DNA of 64,000 nucleotides from Gammaproteobacteria bacterium (GTDB lineage Bacteria; Pseudomonadota; Gammaproteobacteria; Pseudomonadales; Pseudohongiellaceae). The DNA lies in contig JAQWPL010000029.1 in assembly GCA_029245395.1 (NCBI GenBank), positions 310,001 through 374,000 of the forward strand, given 5' to 3'. Of this stretch, positions 26,869 to 37,606 are shown in pieces. Both the position numbers and the translations under genes were made by a program. The notes beneath the pieces are model-generated. The model saw only the letters and a list, made by a program, of their open reading frames with translations, was not told the DNA's origin and searched no databases. Position 1 is the first letter of the stretch. Each line of letters starts with the position of its first letter.

Positions 26869-29066
26869 TGGCTGACAGGCATAAGATTCTTATGGTCGAT
26901 GATGACCCGGATATGCTGAAGAGCAGCAAGATGCTGCTGGAAACAGCAGACTATGATGTTGCTGTCGCCGAAGGTGGCGCTCAGGGCATATTGCGACTGG
27001 AATCCGAAGAATTTGATCTGGTACTGCTCGACATGAATATGCCTGATGTTGATGGCGAGCAGGTTCTGAAATTCATCAACGACAAGAAGATTAATCTAGC
27101 GGTAGTAGTGCTGAGCGGTGAAACTGACTTTGATCATGTGACCGGCGCCTTCCAGCTTGGCGCGTTTGATTATGTCAAAAAGCCTTACGAGTTCGATGAA
27201 CTTAAGATGACGCTGAAAAATGCTATCCGCAAACTGGAAATAGGAAAGAGCATGCTCTCCCTGCGCAAAAAACTGGAGCGCTCGGAGCGATTGCACCGTT
27301 TCATGATTGAAAGCTCACCCGACATTATTATTATCGTCGACAAAAATGGAAACTTTGCTTTCGTAAATGACAGGGCTGAAGATTTACTGAATTACAAGAA
27401 AGACGAATTAATCGGCGAGCATTACTCAACAATTATTGATCCGGAATATCTGGAACGCGCTTCCCACTGTTTTAATGAAAGAAGAGCAGGGCCGAGGGCA
27501 ACCAGAGATGCTGAAATATGGCTGATGTGTAAGCCCGGAAATCGCCCTGGCTGGATACGCAACCGAATTGCCATTGAACTTAACTCGCTCGGCGTCTACG
27601 AAAATGAAGTGCGCGATAACAGTGGTGAAGTTAATGCCAGTGATTATTCTGGCACCTATGTGGTGGCCAGAGATATCACTGAAAGACTGGCCTCGGAAAA
27701 ACTGATTCACTTTCAGGCCTACCATGATCTGCTCACCGGCTTGCCTAATCGTGCGCTGTTCCATGACCGTCTGACCAACACCATTAGTAATGCCCGACGC
27801 GAAGATGACAAGTTGGCTATTCTTTTCCTCGATCTTGATCGTTTCAAAGTTGTAAATGACACCCTTGGGCATTCGGTTGGTGATGAGCTGTTAAAGCAGT
27901 TAGCCAACAGATTGAAAGCCTGTTTGCGTGAAGGCGATACAGTGGCTCGTCTTGGCGGTGACGAATTTATAGTTCTGTTTCCCAATGTTGAATCTGAATC
28001 TGTCGCAGAATTAGTTGGCAGGAAGCTGATCGATACCATCAAGGAACCGTTTGTCGTTGAAGGCAATGAATTGTTTGTAACTGGCAGTATCGGCATATCC
28101 ATTTATCCAGAAGATGGCAACACGGCCGACTTGTTGATCAAGAACTCTGACACGGCCATGTATTTCACCAAAGAGCGGGGCAAGAATAATTTCAATCGCT
28201 ACAACAAGGACATGAGTATCAAGCACAGTCGGATGCTGCACATGGAAGCGGATATACGCAAGGGCATCAAGAAAGGCCAGTTCGAAGTTTACTATCAGCC
28301 TCAGGTCAGTTCGGCAAATGATGAGATAGTCGGCATGGAGGCACTCCTGCGTTGGAACCATCCCAAGAAAGGGTTGTTGTCTCCGAAGTTCTTTATGACC
28401 GTGGCAGAAGAGAGCGGCATTATTATTGAGCTTGGCAACAGGGTTCTTGAAACCGCCGTTGCAGAAGCCAAAGGGTGGCTGGATGCAGGATTGACCATTG
28501 ACAAACTTGCCGTCAATTTTTCTAACAAACAGATTGAGCAGGATAATTTTGTCGACAAGATCGTTAGCATCCTGAAGGAACATAAATTTCCGGGAGAAAG
28601 ACTGGAAATTGAAATTACCGAAAGCATATTGATGAATAATGTTGAAAGCACCATTGAGAAACTTGATGAGTTGCACAAAGTTGGCGTGTCTGTAGCGATT
28701 GATGACTTTGGTATCGGGTATTCTTCACTAAGTCTGCTGCAGAAACTGCCAATCCATCGACTTAAAATTGACCGCAGTTTTATTCACGACATGGTGGAAA
28801 ATGAAGGCCACTCCATTATCGAAGCAATCGCTTATATGGCTCGGGGTCTTAAGATTGAAATGGTGGCCGAAGGCGTTGAGCTAGACTACCAGCTCAGGTA
28901 TCTGCGCAGTCTTGACTGCCCGGTTATCCAGAGATTTCTCTACAGTCGGGCAGTACCTGCCCATGAAGCGAGGAATCTTATTCAGGAGTCTAATGCAGCG
29001 CATACTACTGAGTCAGGAAAGAAATCAGAAAAGGTAAAGAAAAAGCTATCGGCATCGGCTGGCTAA
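26868..29066 (+). CDS. Response regulator with PAS, GGDEF and EAL domains
   Basis: A 732-residue cytoplasmic signalling protein that makes or degrades cyclic di-GMP. The receiver domain (about 5-120) has the acidic pocket Asp11-13 and phosphorylation site Asp55 in LLDMNMPD. A PAS domain follows at about 145-275. The cyclase motif GGDEF is intact at 363-367. The phosphodiesterase domain has EAL at 491-493 plus EIEITES, AIDDFGIGYSSL, LKIDRSFI and VAEGVE, so both activities look possible. No histidine kinase is adjacent. It converges on spoT with a gap of 10 bases. Confidence 0.95.
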   Translation: MADRHKILMVDDDPDMLKSSKMLLETADYDVAVAEGGAQGILRLESEEFDLVLLDMNMPDVDGEQVLKFINDKKINLAVVVLSGETDFDHVTGAFQLGAFDYVKKPYEFDELKMTLKNAIRKLEIGKSMLSLRKKLERSERLHRFMIESSPDIIIIVDKNGNFAFVNDRAEDLLNYKKDELIGEHYSTIIDPEYLERASHCFNERRAGPRATRDAEIWLMCKPGNRPGWIRNRIAIELNSLGVYENEVRDNSGEVNASDYSGTYVVARDITERLASEKLIHFQAYHDLLTGLPNRALFHDRLTNTISNARREDDKLAILFLDLDRFKVVNDTLGHSVGDELLKQLANRLKACLREGDTVARLGGDEFIVLFPNVESESVAELVGRKLIDTIKEPFVVEGNELFVTGSIGISIYPEDGNTADLLIKNSDTAMYFTKERGKNNFNRYNKDMSIKHSRMLHMEADIRKGIKKGQFEVYYQPQVSSANDEIVGMEALLRWNHPKKGLLSPKFFMTVAEESGIIIELGNRVLETAVAEAKGWLDAGLTIDKLAVNFSNKQIEQDNFVDKIVSILKEHKFPGERLEIEITESILMNNVESTIEKLDELHKVGVSVAIDDFGIGYSSLSLLQKLPIHRLKIDRSFIHDMVENEGHSIIEAIAYMARGLKIEMVAEGVELDYQLRYLRSLDCPVIQRFLYSRAVPAHEARNLIQESNAAHTTESGKKSEKVKKKLSASAG

Positions 29067-29076
29067 TAACTGCCGA

Positions 29077-31188
29077 TTAATTACTTGCGCGACTCACCCT
29101 GGTTACAGATTTCAGCAACCGCACTTTTCGCATTACTTTGGCCAGGTGAACACGATTGCGCACAGATAATGTCAGGCTGACAATGCTGAACCGGGCATCA
29201 CGATCTGTAGTGCCAATTTTCTCAATATTTGCTTCGGCCGAAGAAATGGCATTGGCCAAAGTGGCGATAGTGCCACGCTGGTGTTCCAACTCGATCCGTA
29301 ACTCCACGGTAAATTCCCCGCCCACCGAAGGGTCCCAACGTAAATTCACATATTTCTTTGGATCGTTACGAATTTCGGCGACATTGTTACAGGTTTCGCG
29401 GTGAACCATCATGCCGCGGCCGGCACTGATATAGCCAACCACTGAATCACCTGGTATTGGATGGCAGCATTTGGCAAAGGTCATCAGCATGCCTTCCGCG
29501 CCGCGAATGGCCATCGAGGATTCATCTGTATTGAGAGGAAATTCTTCTTCGCCTTCTTCGCTGGGAATCAGGCGACGGGCCACGATGTAGGCCATACGAT
29601 TGCCGAGGCCGATATCCTCCAAGAGGTCATCCATCACTTCAAAATCTGTCTGCTCAAGCAAGCCGCCAACTTTTTCCCTGGGAATATTGGACAGGTGATA
29701 GCCGAAACTGGACAGGGTCTTGTTCAGCAAACGTCTACCCAGAGCAATGGCTTCGGAGCGGCGCTGATTTTTCAGGAAGTGTCGGATATTGCTTCTGGCT
29801 TTGCCAGTTACGGCGAACCCCAGCCACGCCGGGTTGGGATGGTTCCCTGAGGCGATGATTTCTACGGTCTGACCGCTCTGCAAGTGCTCGCTGAGCGGTG
29901 CTAACTTACGGTTAATGCGGCAGGCGACGCATGAATTACCTACATCAGTATGCACGGCATACGCAAAGTCCACCGGTGTAGAGCCTTCGGGTAGTTCCAG
30001 AATGGCGCCCTTGGGTGTAAAAACGTAGATTTCATCGGGGAACAGATCGGTTTTGACATGCTCAATGAATTCCAGCGAGTTGCCTGCGTGTTGCTGCATT
30101 TCCAGCAAATCCTGCACCCATTGCCGAGCCCGAATATGGCTATTGTTTGGCGTATCTTCAGATGACTTGTAAAGCCAGTGTGCGGCAATCCCGTTGCCAG
30201 CCATTTTGTCCATTTCCTCAGTGCGGATCTGAATTTCAATGGGTACGCCATGCATACCAAAAAGGGTGGTATGCAGTGACTGGTAGCCGTTAACTTTGGG
30301 AATGGCAATGTAGTCTTTGAATTTCCCGGGGACTGGTTTATACAGATTGTGCACAGCGCCAAGTATCCGGTAACAGGTGTCCACTTCGTCAGTGACAATT
30401 CTGAAAGCAAATACATCGGTGATTTCCCGGAAGGAAAGGCGTTTTTCCTTCATTTTCCTGTAAATGCTGTACAGATGTTTTTCCCTGCCGATGACGCTGC
30501 CAGGCAGCGTTTCTCTTTTGAGACAGGCATCCAGGGCAGACTGAACCTGGGTAACCAGTTCCTTGCGGTACCCACTGACATTTTTAACAGCGGCATCAAT
30601 GCGCATTGATCGCAGTGGATAGAGCGCAGTGAATCCTATTTCCTCAAACTCAAGCCGGATATTGTGCATACCAAGTCGGTTGGCAATCGGGGCATATATT
30701 TCGAGGGTCTCCTTGGCAATGCGTTTCTGTTTTTCCGGAGGTAGCACTTCCAGAGTGCGCATGTTGTGCATACGGTCGGCCATTTTGACCAGAATGACAC
30801 GAATATCCTTGGCCATGGCCAGAGCCATTTTCTGGAAATTTTCCGCCTGGGCTTCAGCGCGGGTACTGAATTCGATCTGGTTGAGTTTGCTAACACCATC
30901 TACGAGGTTTGCCACTGTTTCACCAAACTGGCTTTCAATCGCATCCCGAGTGATGCCGGTATCTTCAATGACATCATGGAGCATGGCTGCAATGAGACTT
31001 TGGTGATCCATGTGCATTTCGCGAAGGATCTGTGCAACGGCAAGAGGGTGGGTAACGTATTCTTCGCCGGTGAGGCGATACTGGCCATCATGTGCCTGCT
31101 CGGCATAGAAATAGGAGCGGCGAACGAGGTCTACCTGGGCGGAGCCCATGTATTCATTCAGGTTATGTGCAAGTGCATCAATGGTCAT
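29077..31188 (-). CDS. spoT: Bifunctional (p)ppGpp synthetase/hydrolase SpoT
   Basis: A 703-residue RelA/SpoT protein that sets the stringent-response alarmone level. The N-terminal HD hydrolase motif is HDVIEDT (His71, Asp72). The synthetase region has GREKHLYSIYRKMKEKRL and DVFAFRIV. Downstream are TGS (FTPKGAILELPEGSTPVDFAYAVHTDVG region) and ACT domains. Both catalytic halves look active. It is the last gene of the yicC-gmk-rpoZ-spoT run, which is conserved in Gammaproteobacteria, though 173 bases separate it from rpoZ. Confidence 0.96.
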   Translation of the reverse strand: MTIDALAHNLNEYMGSAQVDLVRRSYFYAEQAHDGQYRLTGEEYVTHPLAVAQILREMHMDHQSLIAAMLHDVIEDTGITRDAIESQFGETVANLVDGVSKLNQIEFSTRAEAQAENFQKMALAMAKDIRVILVKMADRMHNMRTLEVLPPEKQKRIAKETLEIYAPIANRLGMHNIRLEFEEIGFTALYPLRSMRIDAAVKNVSGYRKELVTQVQSALDACLKRETLPGSVIGREKHLYSIYRKMKEKRLSFREITDVFAFRIVTDEVDTCYRILGAVHNLYKPVPGKFKDYIAIPKVNGYQSLHTTLFGMHGVPIEIQIRTEEMDKMAGNGIAAHWLYKSSEDTPNNSHIRARQWVQDLLEMQQHAGNSLEFIEHVKTDLFPDEIYVFTPKGAILELPEGSTPVDFAYAVHTDVGNSCVACRINRKLAPLSEHLQSGQTVEIIASGNHPNPAWLGFAVTGKARSNIRHFLKNQRRSEAIALGRRLLNKTLSSFGYHLSNIPREKVGGLLEQTDFEVMDDLLEDIGLGNRMAYIVARRLIPSEEGEEEFPLNTDESSMAIRGAEGMLMTFAKCCHPIPGDSVVGYISAGRGMMVHRETCNNVAEIRNDPKKYVNLRWDPSVGGEFTVELRIELEHQRGTIATLANAISSAEANIEKIGTTDRDARFSIVSLTLSVRNRVHLAKVMRKVRLLKSVTRVSRASN

Positions 31189-31362
31189 GAATCAATCATA
31201 GACATGAAATGGAGTTAATAAAAGGAGCAATAAACGCCGTTATATTCAGGCACAAGCCCACAAATCATAAGGGTGGTGAGGCGGATAGGGTGCCGACAAG
31301 GCTTGTTTTATCCACTTAATAAACTGGCCAGAGCAGATATGCGCTGCTCAAAGAAAAGCAGA

Positions 31363-31746
31363 TTACTTCTCTACTTCGCCAGTTTCGTCAGCTACAACGG
31401 CTTCTTCAGCTGGAGCGGGGGTGATTTCTTCATCGCTGGCTTCGGGGATTAATACGGCGTCCATGGCCTCTTCAATGGAGATATCATTGGCTTTGTTGGC
31501 GGCGGCCTCAACTTCGTCCATGGATTCTTCGGCTTCCTCTTCAGGCGTATTAGTCAGAATGCTGGAGTTTATATGTCCTTCAGCTATTTCCCTCAATGCC
31601 ACCACAGTAGGCTTGTCATTGTCTTCATCGATCAGTGCATCTCTGCCACCGGTCTGTAACTGACGGGCGCGTTTACTGGCAATCATGACCAGGTCAAAGC
31701 GGTTTTCAACATTTTCCAGGCAATCTTCAACGGTAATACGGGCCAT
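31363..31746 (-). CDS. rpoZ: RNA polymerase omega subunit with an extended acidic tail
   Basis: The omega subunit, which helps assemble RNA polymerase and is part of one ppGpp site. The core [20 protein letters not shown]...[12 protein letters not shown] and the [14 protein letters not shown] segment are normal. At 127 residues it is longer than E. coli omega (91). The extra is a C-terminal tail from about residue 83 rich in Glu, Asp and Ala. It lies between gmk and spoT on the same strand, with 206 bases before it. Confidence 0.94.
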   Translation of the reverse strand: MARITVEDCLENVENRFDLVMIASKRARQLQTGGRDALIDEDNDKPTVVALREIAEGHINSSILTNTPEEEAEESMDEVEAAANKANDISIEEAMDAVLIPEASDEEITPAPAEEAVVADETGEVEK

Positions 31747-31952
31747 AGTGATACCTTTATGTAGCTATATTTATGTAACTATTTGTTAATTAGAAATGGT
31801 TGCTGCTGCTTATCGGCCCCATATTTTGTCAATACAAGCGATTACAGTGGTCAGTTATCCACCTGGAGCACCGATTTTCCAGGGCCGGGCATTATAAAGG
31901 GAGCGCAGGACCAAGTCCATGCCTGTAGAGAAAGAGAGAAGGCCGTTGGCTA

Positions 31953-32588
31953 TTACTGCGAGAGCAGGCCATTCAGGAGGTCTTCGTTGACTTTCAGCTG
32001 GTGCGCCTTGCTCAGATGGGCGCTGCGAATGACGGCTTCCAGGTCTGACAAGGCAGTATCAAAAGAGTCATTGATCACAATAAAATTCGCCTGGTTTAGA
32101 TGGGTGATTTCATTAACTGCCTCCGCCATTCTTTGCTCAATGACACTGGCATCATCCTGACCGCGGTTGGTCAGCCTCTGCCTGAGTGAATCCAGCGAAG
32201 GTGGCAGGATGAAAATACTCACAGCATCAGATAGAAGCGCCTGAACCTGGCTTGCACCTTGCCAGTCAATCTCCAGAATGACATCCAAGCCGGTTTCCAG
32301 GCGCTCTTCAACCCAGGCCTTTGAAGTTCCGTAAAGGTTGCCAAATACTTCGGCGCTTTCAAGAAAGGCACTTTCGGATCGTAATTGATGAAATTCGGTG
32401 TCGGAAACGAAATGATAATTTTTACCGTCTTCTTCACCAGGGCGTTGGGGACGAGTGGTATGGGAAACTGATACGCAAAGTTTTCTGCCATCTTTTGAGC
32501 TAGAGGCCTTTTCAAACATGGCATTCACCAGGCTGGTTTTACCTCCACCGGAAGGTGCTGAAATTAAAAAAAGGATTCCCCTGGTCAT
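31953..32588 (-). CDS. gmk: Guanylate kinase
   Basis: A 211-residue guanylate kinase that phosphorylates GMP to GDP. The P-loop is SAPSGGGKTS at about 10-19, the GMP-binding region is SHTTRPQRPGEEDGKNYHF, and ILEIDWQGASQV carries the following conserved strand. Length and position between yicC and rpoZ are as expected in this class of bacteria. Confidence 0.96.
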   Translation of the reverse strand: MTRGILFLISAPSGGGKTSLVNAMFEKASSSKDGRKLCVSVSHTTRPQRPGEEDGKNYHFVSDTEFHQLRSESAFLESAEVFGNLYGTSKAWVEERLETGLDVILEIDWQGASQVQALLSDAVSIFILPPSLDSLRQRLTNRGQDDASVIEQRMAEAVNEITHLNQANFIVINDSFDTALSDLEAVIRSAHLSKAHQLKVNEDLLNGLLSQ

Positions 32589-32657
32589 TGTGCTTTTGTT
32601 ATACCTTTCTGTCTGTCACTATTTTTCGGATTGCAGCTAATACAAGTAAGTTTGTTG

Positions 32658-33521
32658 CTATTCAATATTTTGAATCTGTTCAAGCATCTGTTCAATAAGA
32701 ACTTTGAGCTCAACAGCATTCAGTGTGGATTCAGTCACTATCGACTTTGAGCAAATGGTATTGGCCTCACGGTTTAATTCCTGCATCAGGAAGTCCAGTC
32801 GTCGCCCAATGGGTTCTTTTCTGGACAGTATGTGGCGAACTTCTTTCACATGCGCATCAAGGCGATCAATTTCTTCGTGGATATCTGCCTTTTGTACAAT
32901 CAGCACCAGCTCCTGCTCCAGACGCTCGGGATCCACTTCAGTTTCAAGATTACTGACTTGCTCCTTCAACTTGTTTTGTTGGGCGGCAAGAATGCCGGGC
33001 AGGCAATCGCGAATGTCGCCTAGGATGTCAGTTATTCCATCAAGCCTGTTTTCAATGGCTGCTTTCATCTCATTACCTTCCCGGGTGCGGTGTTCTACCA
33101 GGAGTGATAATGTACTTTTGAACAGGGATAGCGACTCTTCTTCGATTACTTTAGACTCCTGACCTTTCTCCTGGATAATACCTGGCCATTTCAGGATATC
33201 CAGCGGGCTGGTTTCGTTAGAGCCGGTAACTGTGCTAATTTTCTGGACTGCCTGGCTCAATTGCTCGAGTAGTGACTCGTTAATTGGGATCTGGTTACCA
33301 CCAGAAACATTAGGCAGGAATTTTAATTGGGCATCAACTTTTCCGCGGCTAATTGTGCTGCGTAAAATATCACGTAGCCCAGTTTCAATATGCCGCAATT
33401 GTTCCGGAAGGCGAAAAGCCGGTTCAAGATAGCGATGATTTACTGAGCGGATTTCCCAAATCAATGAGCCCCAGGGAAATTCTGCCTGATTGCGGGCAAA
33501 TGCGGTCATGCTGTTTGTCAT
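32658..33521 (-). CDS. yicC: YicC family endoribonuclease
   Basis: A 287-residue YicC/DUF1732 protein; E. coli YicC is an endoribonuclease acting on small RNAs. The N-terminus MTNSMTAFAR and EIRSVNHRYLEPAFRLPE, and the C-terminal GRRLDFLMQELNREANTICSK, are family signatures. It is divergent from rph, the usual arrangement, across 239 bases (33522-33760) that must hold both promoters. That spacer has a short inverted repeat pairing AACGCTA with TAGCGTT near 33686-33714. Confidence 0.95.
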   Translation of the reverse strand: MTNSMTAFARNQAEFPWGSLIWEIRSVNHRYLEPAFRLPEQLRHIETGLRDILRSTISRGKVDAQLKFLPNVSGGNQIPINESLLEQLSQAVQKISTVTGSNETSPLDILKWPGIIQEKGQESKVIEEESLSLFKSTLSLLVEHRTREGNEMKAAIENRLDGITDILGDIRDCLPGILAAQQNKLKEQVSNLETEVDPERLEQELVLIVQKADIHEEIDRLDAHVKEVRHILSRKEPIGRRLDFLMQELNREANTICSKSIVTESTLNAVELKVLIEQMLEQIQNIE

Positions 33522-33760
33522 AGTTTGCTCTGTTCTTGACTAAATAGCTGTCTAAATAGCCGGCTAAATAGTTGGCTCAAAAGTACGGGCCAATGAGGAA
33601 ATGAACTATAGCGGATTTGCCATTCATAATAAAATAGGACAACTTTTTCGTATGCTCTTTAACAAGGTTGCTAACACTTCAAACAACGCTAAGAATAGTT
33701 AGCAGTAGCGTTAGTGTTGCAATTTTAATTTTCATTTATTGAAGTAAAAAAGAGGTAGTA

Positions 33761-34486
33761 ATGTCAGAAGTCACTCGACCAAGCGGCAGGAATGCCAATG
33801 ACCTGCGGGACATAAAGATAACCAGAAATTACACCAAACATGCTGAAGGTTCTGTATTGGTGGAATTTGGTGACACCAAAGTTATTTGCACAGCCTCAGT
33901 GGAGGAAAATATTCCTCGCTTCCTGAAGGGTAGTGGCAGAGGCTGGGTAACTGCCGAATACGGTATGCTGCCTCGCTCTACCGGAGAAAGAATGGCGAGG
34001 GAGGCGGCTCGTGGAAAACAAAGCGGCCGTACACAGGAAATACAGCGTCTGATTGGCAGGTCTTTAAGAGCTGCGCTGGATATGGAAATGCTGGGTGAAA
34101 ATACCATCAAGATTGATTGTGATGTTATTCAGGCAGATGGAGGAACACGCACGGCATCCATAACAGGTGGATGTGTTGCATTGGTAGATGCCATACAATC
34201 AATGCTTGATAAAAAGGTGATAACGCAAAACCCACTACAGCAAATGATTGCCTCGGTTTCTGTGGGCATTTACAAGGGCATGCCTGTGCTTGATCTGGAT
34301 TACAGTGAGGACTCTACTGCCGAAACTGACATGAATGTGGTAATGACAGATAAAGGCGGGTTTATAGAAATTCAGGGGACTGGTGAAGAAGGTGAATTCA
34401 GCCTGGAAGATCTAAATGCCATGGTCGGCCTGGCACAGGAAGGAATTGGCCGCCTGCTAAAAGCTCAACAAGCTGTACTGGGGTAA
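33761..34486 (+). CDS. rph: Ribonuclease PH
   Basis: A 241-residue phosphate-dependent 3' exoribonuclease that trims tRNA 3' ends. The start [26 protein letters not shown] (family landmark at residues 5-30), [14 protein letters not shown], and [14 protein letters not shown] are typical, and [18 protein letters not shown] holds the conserved core. GAGGT lies seven bases before the ATG. It is followed by pyrE on the same strand, as in many Gammaproteobacteria. Confidence 0.96.
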   Translation: MSEVTRPSGRNANDLRDIKITRNYTKHAEGSVLVEFGDTKVICTASVEENIPRFLKGSGRGWVTAEYGMLPRSTGERMAREAARGKQSGRTQEIQRLIGRSLRAALDMEMLGENTIKIDCDVIQADGGTRTASITGGCVALVDAIQSMLDKKVITQNPLQQMIASVSVGIYKGMPVLDLDYSEDSTAETDMNVVMTDKGGFIEIQGTGEEGEFSLEDLNAMVGLAQEGIGRLLKAQQAVLG

Positions 34487-34583
34487 AATCACCTTGAGTG
34501 AATCAGGAAAGTTTAAAATTTCACATTAAGATATTTTTGTAAAAATTTAATTGTAAAAAACCCAAGAGAACCAAGAGAGTTTA

Positions 34584-35231
34584 ATGCAGGACTATCAACA
34601 GCAATTTCTGAATTATGTGACCGAGCATGAAATTCTGCGCTTTGGCGAGTTTACATTAAAGTCCGGCCGTCAAAGTCCGTACTTTTTTAATGCTGGATTG
34701 TTCAACACCGGAGCAGCTCTAGAGTTTCTGGGCTCCTGTTATGCGAGCGCCATCAATGATTCCGGGGCAGAATTTGATATTATATTCGGCCCGGCATACA
34801 AGGGAATTCCGCTTGCTGCAGCCGCATCAATTGCATTTTCACAAGATTTCAAGCAGGATATTCCGTGGTGTTTTAACCGCAAGGAAGCCAAAGATCACGG
34901 CGAGGGTGGAAATATAGTAGGTTCTCCCCTTGAAAACCGCGTTCTTGTTATTGATGACGTTATAACTGCTGGTACAGCAATCAGGGAAACCATGGAGATT
35001 ATCGCAGCAGCAGGCGCGACAGCAGCCGGTGTTGTGGTCGCTATGGACAGACAGGAAAAAGGCAAGGGTGAGCTCTCTGCCATACAGGAAATAGAAAATG
35101 AATTTTCTATTCCTGTAATCAGCATCATCAATCTGCAGCAGATTATTAATTATCTGGAGCAGATAAATGATGCGACGCTTGAAGTCTATTTAGACAGCAT
35201 GAAAGAATACCAGTCAAAATATGGTATCTAA
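34584..35231 (+). CDS. pyrE: Orotate phosphoribosyltransferase
   Basis: A 215-residue enzyme that joins orotate and PRPP to give orotidine monophosphate in pyrimidine synthesis. The PRPP-binding loop [16 protein letters not shown] and [13 protein letters not shown] are intact, and [16 protein letters not shown] marks the N-terminal substrate site. It follows rph with a 97-base gap. In enteric bacteria this gap holds an attenuator; I see no convincing terminator hairpin here. Confidence 0.96.
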   Translation: MQDYQQQFLNYVTEHEILRFGEFTLKSGRQSPYFFNAGLFNTGAALEFLGSCYASAINDSGAEFDIIFGPAYKGIPLAAAASIAFSQDFKQDIPWCFNRKEAKDHGEGGNIVGSPLENRVLVIDDVITAGTAIRETMEIIAAAGATAAGVVVAMDRQEKGKGELSAIQEIENEFSIPVISIINLQQIINYLEQINDATLEVYLDSMKEYQSKYGI

Positions 35232-35322
35232 GCTGAGCTAAGAGAGCAGGGTTAAAGAGTAAGGATAAAGAGTTGGGTTACAGATTTTTGAGAGATACAA
35301 ATTGGCAAGGCATCAAAAAAAA

Positions 35323-35949
35323 ATGTTGAGTCGCAATTTCATAATTGGATTTATTTTTTTCATCTTGACGGTGATGGAGGTTCAAGCCCAGAGCGGCAAT
35401 CTCTATCGTTACAAGGATGATCAGGGTAATGAAATTATTGCCACACAAATTCCTGCTGAATTTGTAAAAAACGGCTATGAGATTATGAACGACAGGGGGC
35501 AAGTCATTCGAGAAGTCTCCCGTACATTGTCCGATGAAGAAAGGGAGAATCAAGCCGATTCACTGGAATCTGTCCGACTCGCAGAAGAGGCGCGCATACA
35601 ACAGGAAGAAGATGATACTTTGTCGCTACGTCTTTACCGCTCTCCTGAAGAAGTCATCAGACGTCGTGACGCGACCCTTGAAGAACTTGATGCCCAGCTC
35701 ACTGTATTAAATGCCTTAAGGGGATATGCCGAAGATGATGTTGACAGAATACAGGTAATTATCGATAACAATGTAGAGGCAGAGAAAGAAGTACCTCAAA
35801 ATATTCTTTCGCAGTTTGAATCTGCCAGCGAAGAAAGGGACCGCCTGGGTCGTCAGATAGCAAGGATAGAAAATGAGAGAGCGGATTCAATTTCAACAGC
35901 ACAGAGAAATATTGATCGTCTGATGGAACTGCTTAATACCGAAGAGTAG
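35323..35949 (+). CDS. Exported DUF4124 domain protein
   Basis: A 208-residue protein with a signal peptide (about residues 1-23, ending VQAQS) followed by a short DUF4124 domain (LYRYKDDQGNEIIATQIPAEF) and a long charged coiled coil from about 65 to the end. Its function is unknown. An in-frame TTG at 35302 is an alternative start; I prefer this ATG, which follows a run of nine A's. It converges on slmA. Confidence 0.78.
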   Translation: MLSRNFIIGFIFFILTVMEVQAQSGNLYRYKDDQGNEIIATQIPAEFVKNGYEIMNDRGQVIREVSRTLSDEERENQADSLESVRLAEEARIQQEEDDTLSLRLYRSPEEVIRRRDATLEELDAQLTVLNALRGYAEDDVDRIQVIIDNNVEAEKEVPQNILSQFESASEERDRLGRQIARIENERADSISTAQRNIDRLMELLNTEE

Positions 35950-35959
35950 TTAGATTTTT

Positions 35960-36559
35960 TTAACCGCCAGGCCGGCGAAATAAATCCTGATTAAGATACA
36001 GCCACTGCTCTGACCACATTTCTGTGGGCTTCTGGTAATAATCCGTGCGTACATACTGACTGATTTTTCCTTCTACAAAAGTCAGCAATAAATTTGATGT
36101 CATTGAAGGCGTCAAATTAGAACGAATGCCTTCTTTCAATTCTGCCTCACGGAATATCTGTTTTAACTGAGTGTCCAGCCTGTTGTAAATTTGGCTTGCC
36201 CGGTCGCGCAGGCGTTCGGATTCGCCTACCAGCGCGTCCCCGTTCAGTACGCGGCTTATGCCTGGATTTCTTTCCGCAAAAGTAAGGACCAAAAAAAGAA
36301 TCTTTTCGCATTGCACGAGCGCGGTGGAGCCTTCTTCCAGGATACGTGATGTTCTGGAAAAAAGTGTTTCTTCCATAAATTTGATCAAGCCTTCGAACAT
36401 GCGTGCCTTGCTGGGGAAATGGCGATACAGGGCGGCTTCAGAGACACCCACTTCGGCAGCAAGAGCGGCTGTGGTGATTCTGCCTCCCGGATTATTTTCC
36501 AGCATCTGGGCCAGGGCCCTGAGGATAGCTTCTTTCTTTGCACCTTTTTCTCTGGCCAT
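35960..36559 (-). CDS. slmA: Nucleoid occlusion factor SlmA
   Basis: A 199-residue TetR-family DNA-binding protein that blocks FtsZ assembly over the nucleoid. The N-terminal helix-turn-helix reads TTAALAAEVGVSEAALYRHF, followed by PSKARMFEGLIKFMEETLFSR, both typical of SlmA rather than of generic TetR repressors. It starts five bases after argB on the same strand, and lies near pyrE as in other Gammaproteobacteria. Confidence 0.94.
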   Translation of the reverse strand: MAREKGAKKEAILRALAQMLENNPGGRITTAALAAEVGVSEAALYRHFPSKARMFEGLIKFMEETLFSRTSRILEEGSTALVQCEKILFLVLTFAERNPGISRVLNGDALVGESERLRDRASQIYNRLDTQLKQIFREAELKEGIRSNLTPSMTSNLLLTFVEGKISQYVRTDYYQKPTEMWSEQWLYLNQDLFRRPGG

Positions 36560-36564
36560 AACCT

Positions 36565-37539
<975 letters not shown>

Positions 37540-37606
37540 TCACTAACAATATAGGACAGGGATTATAAGGCATGATACGAATTCGCCCAAGTGAATTCAG
37601 TGTGAT

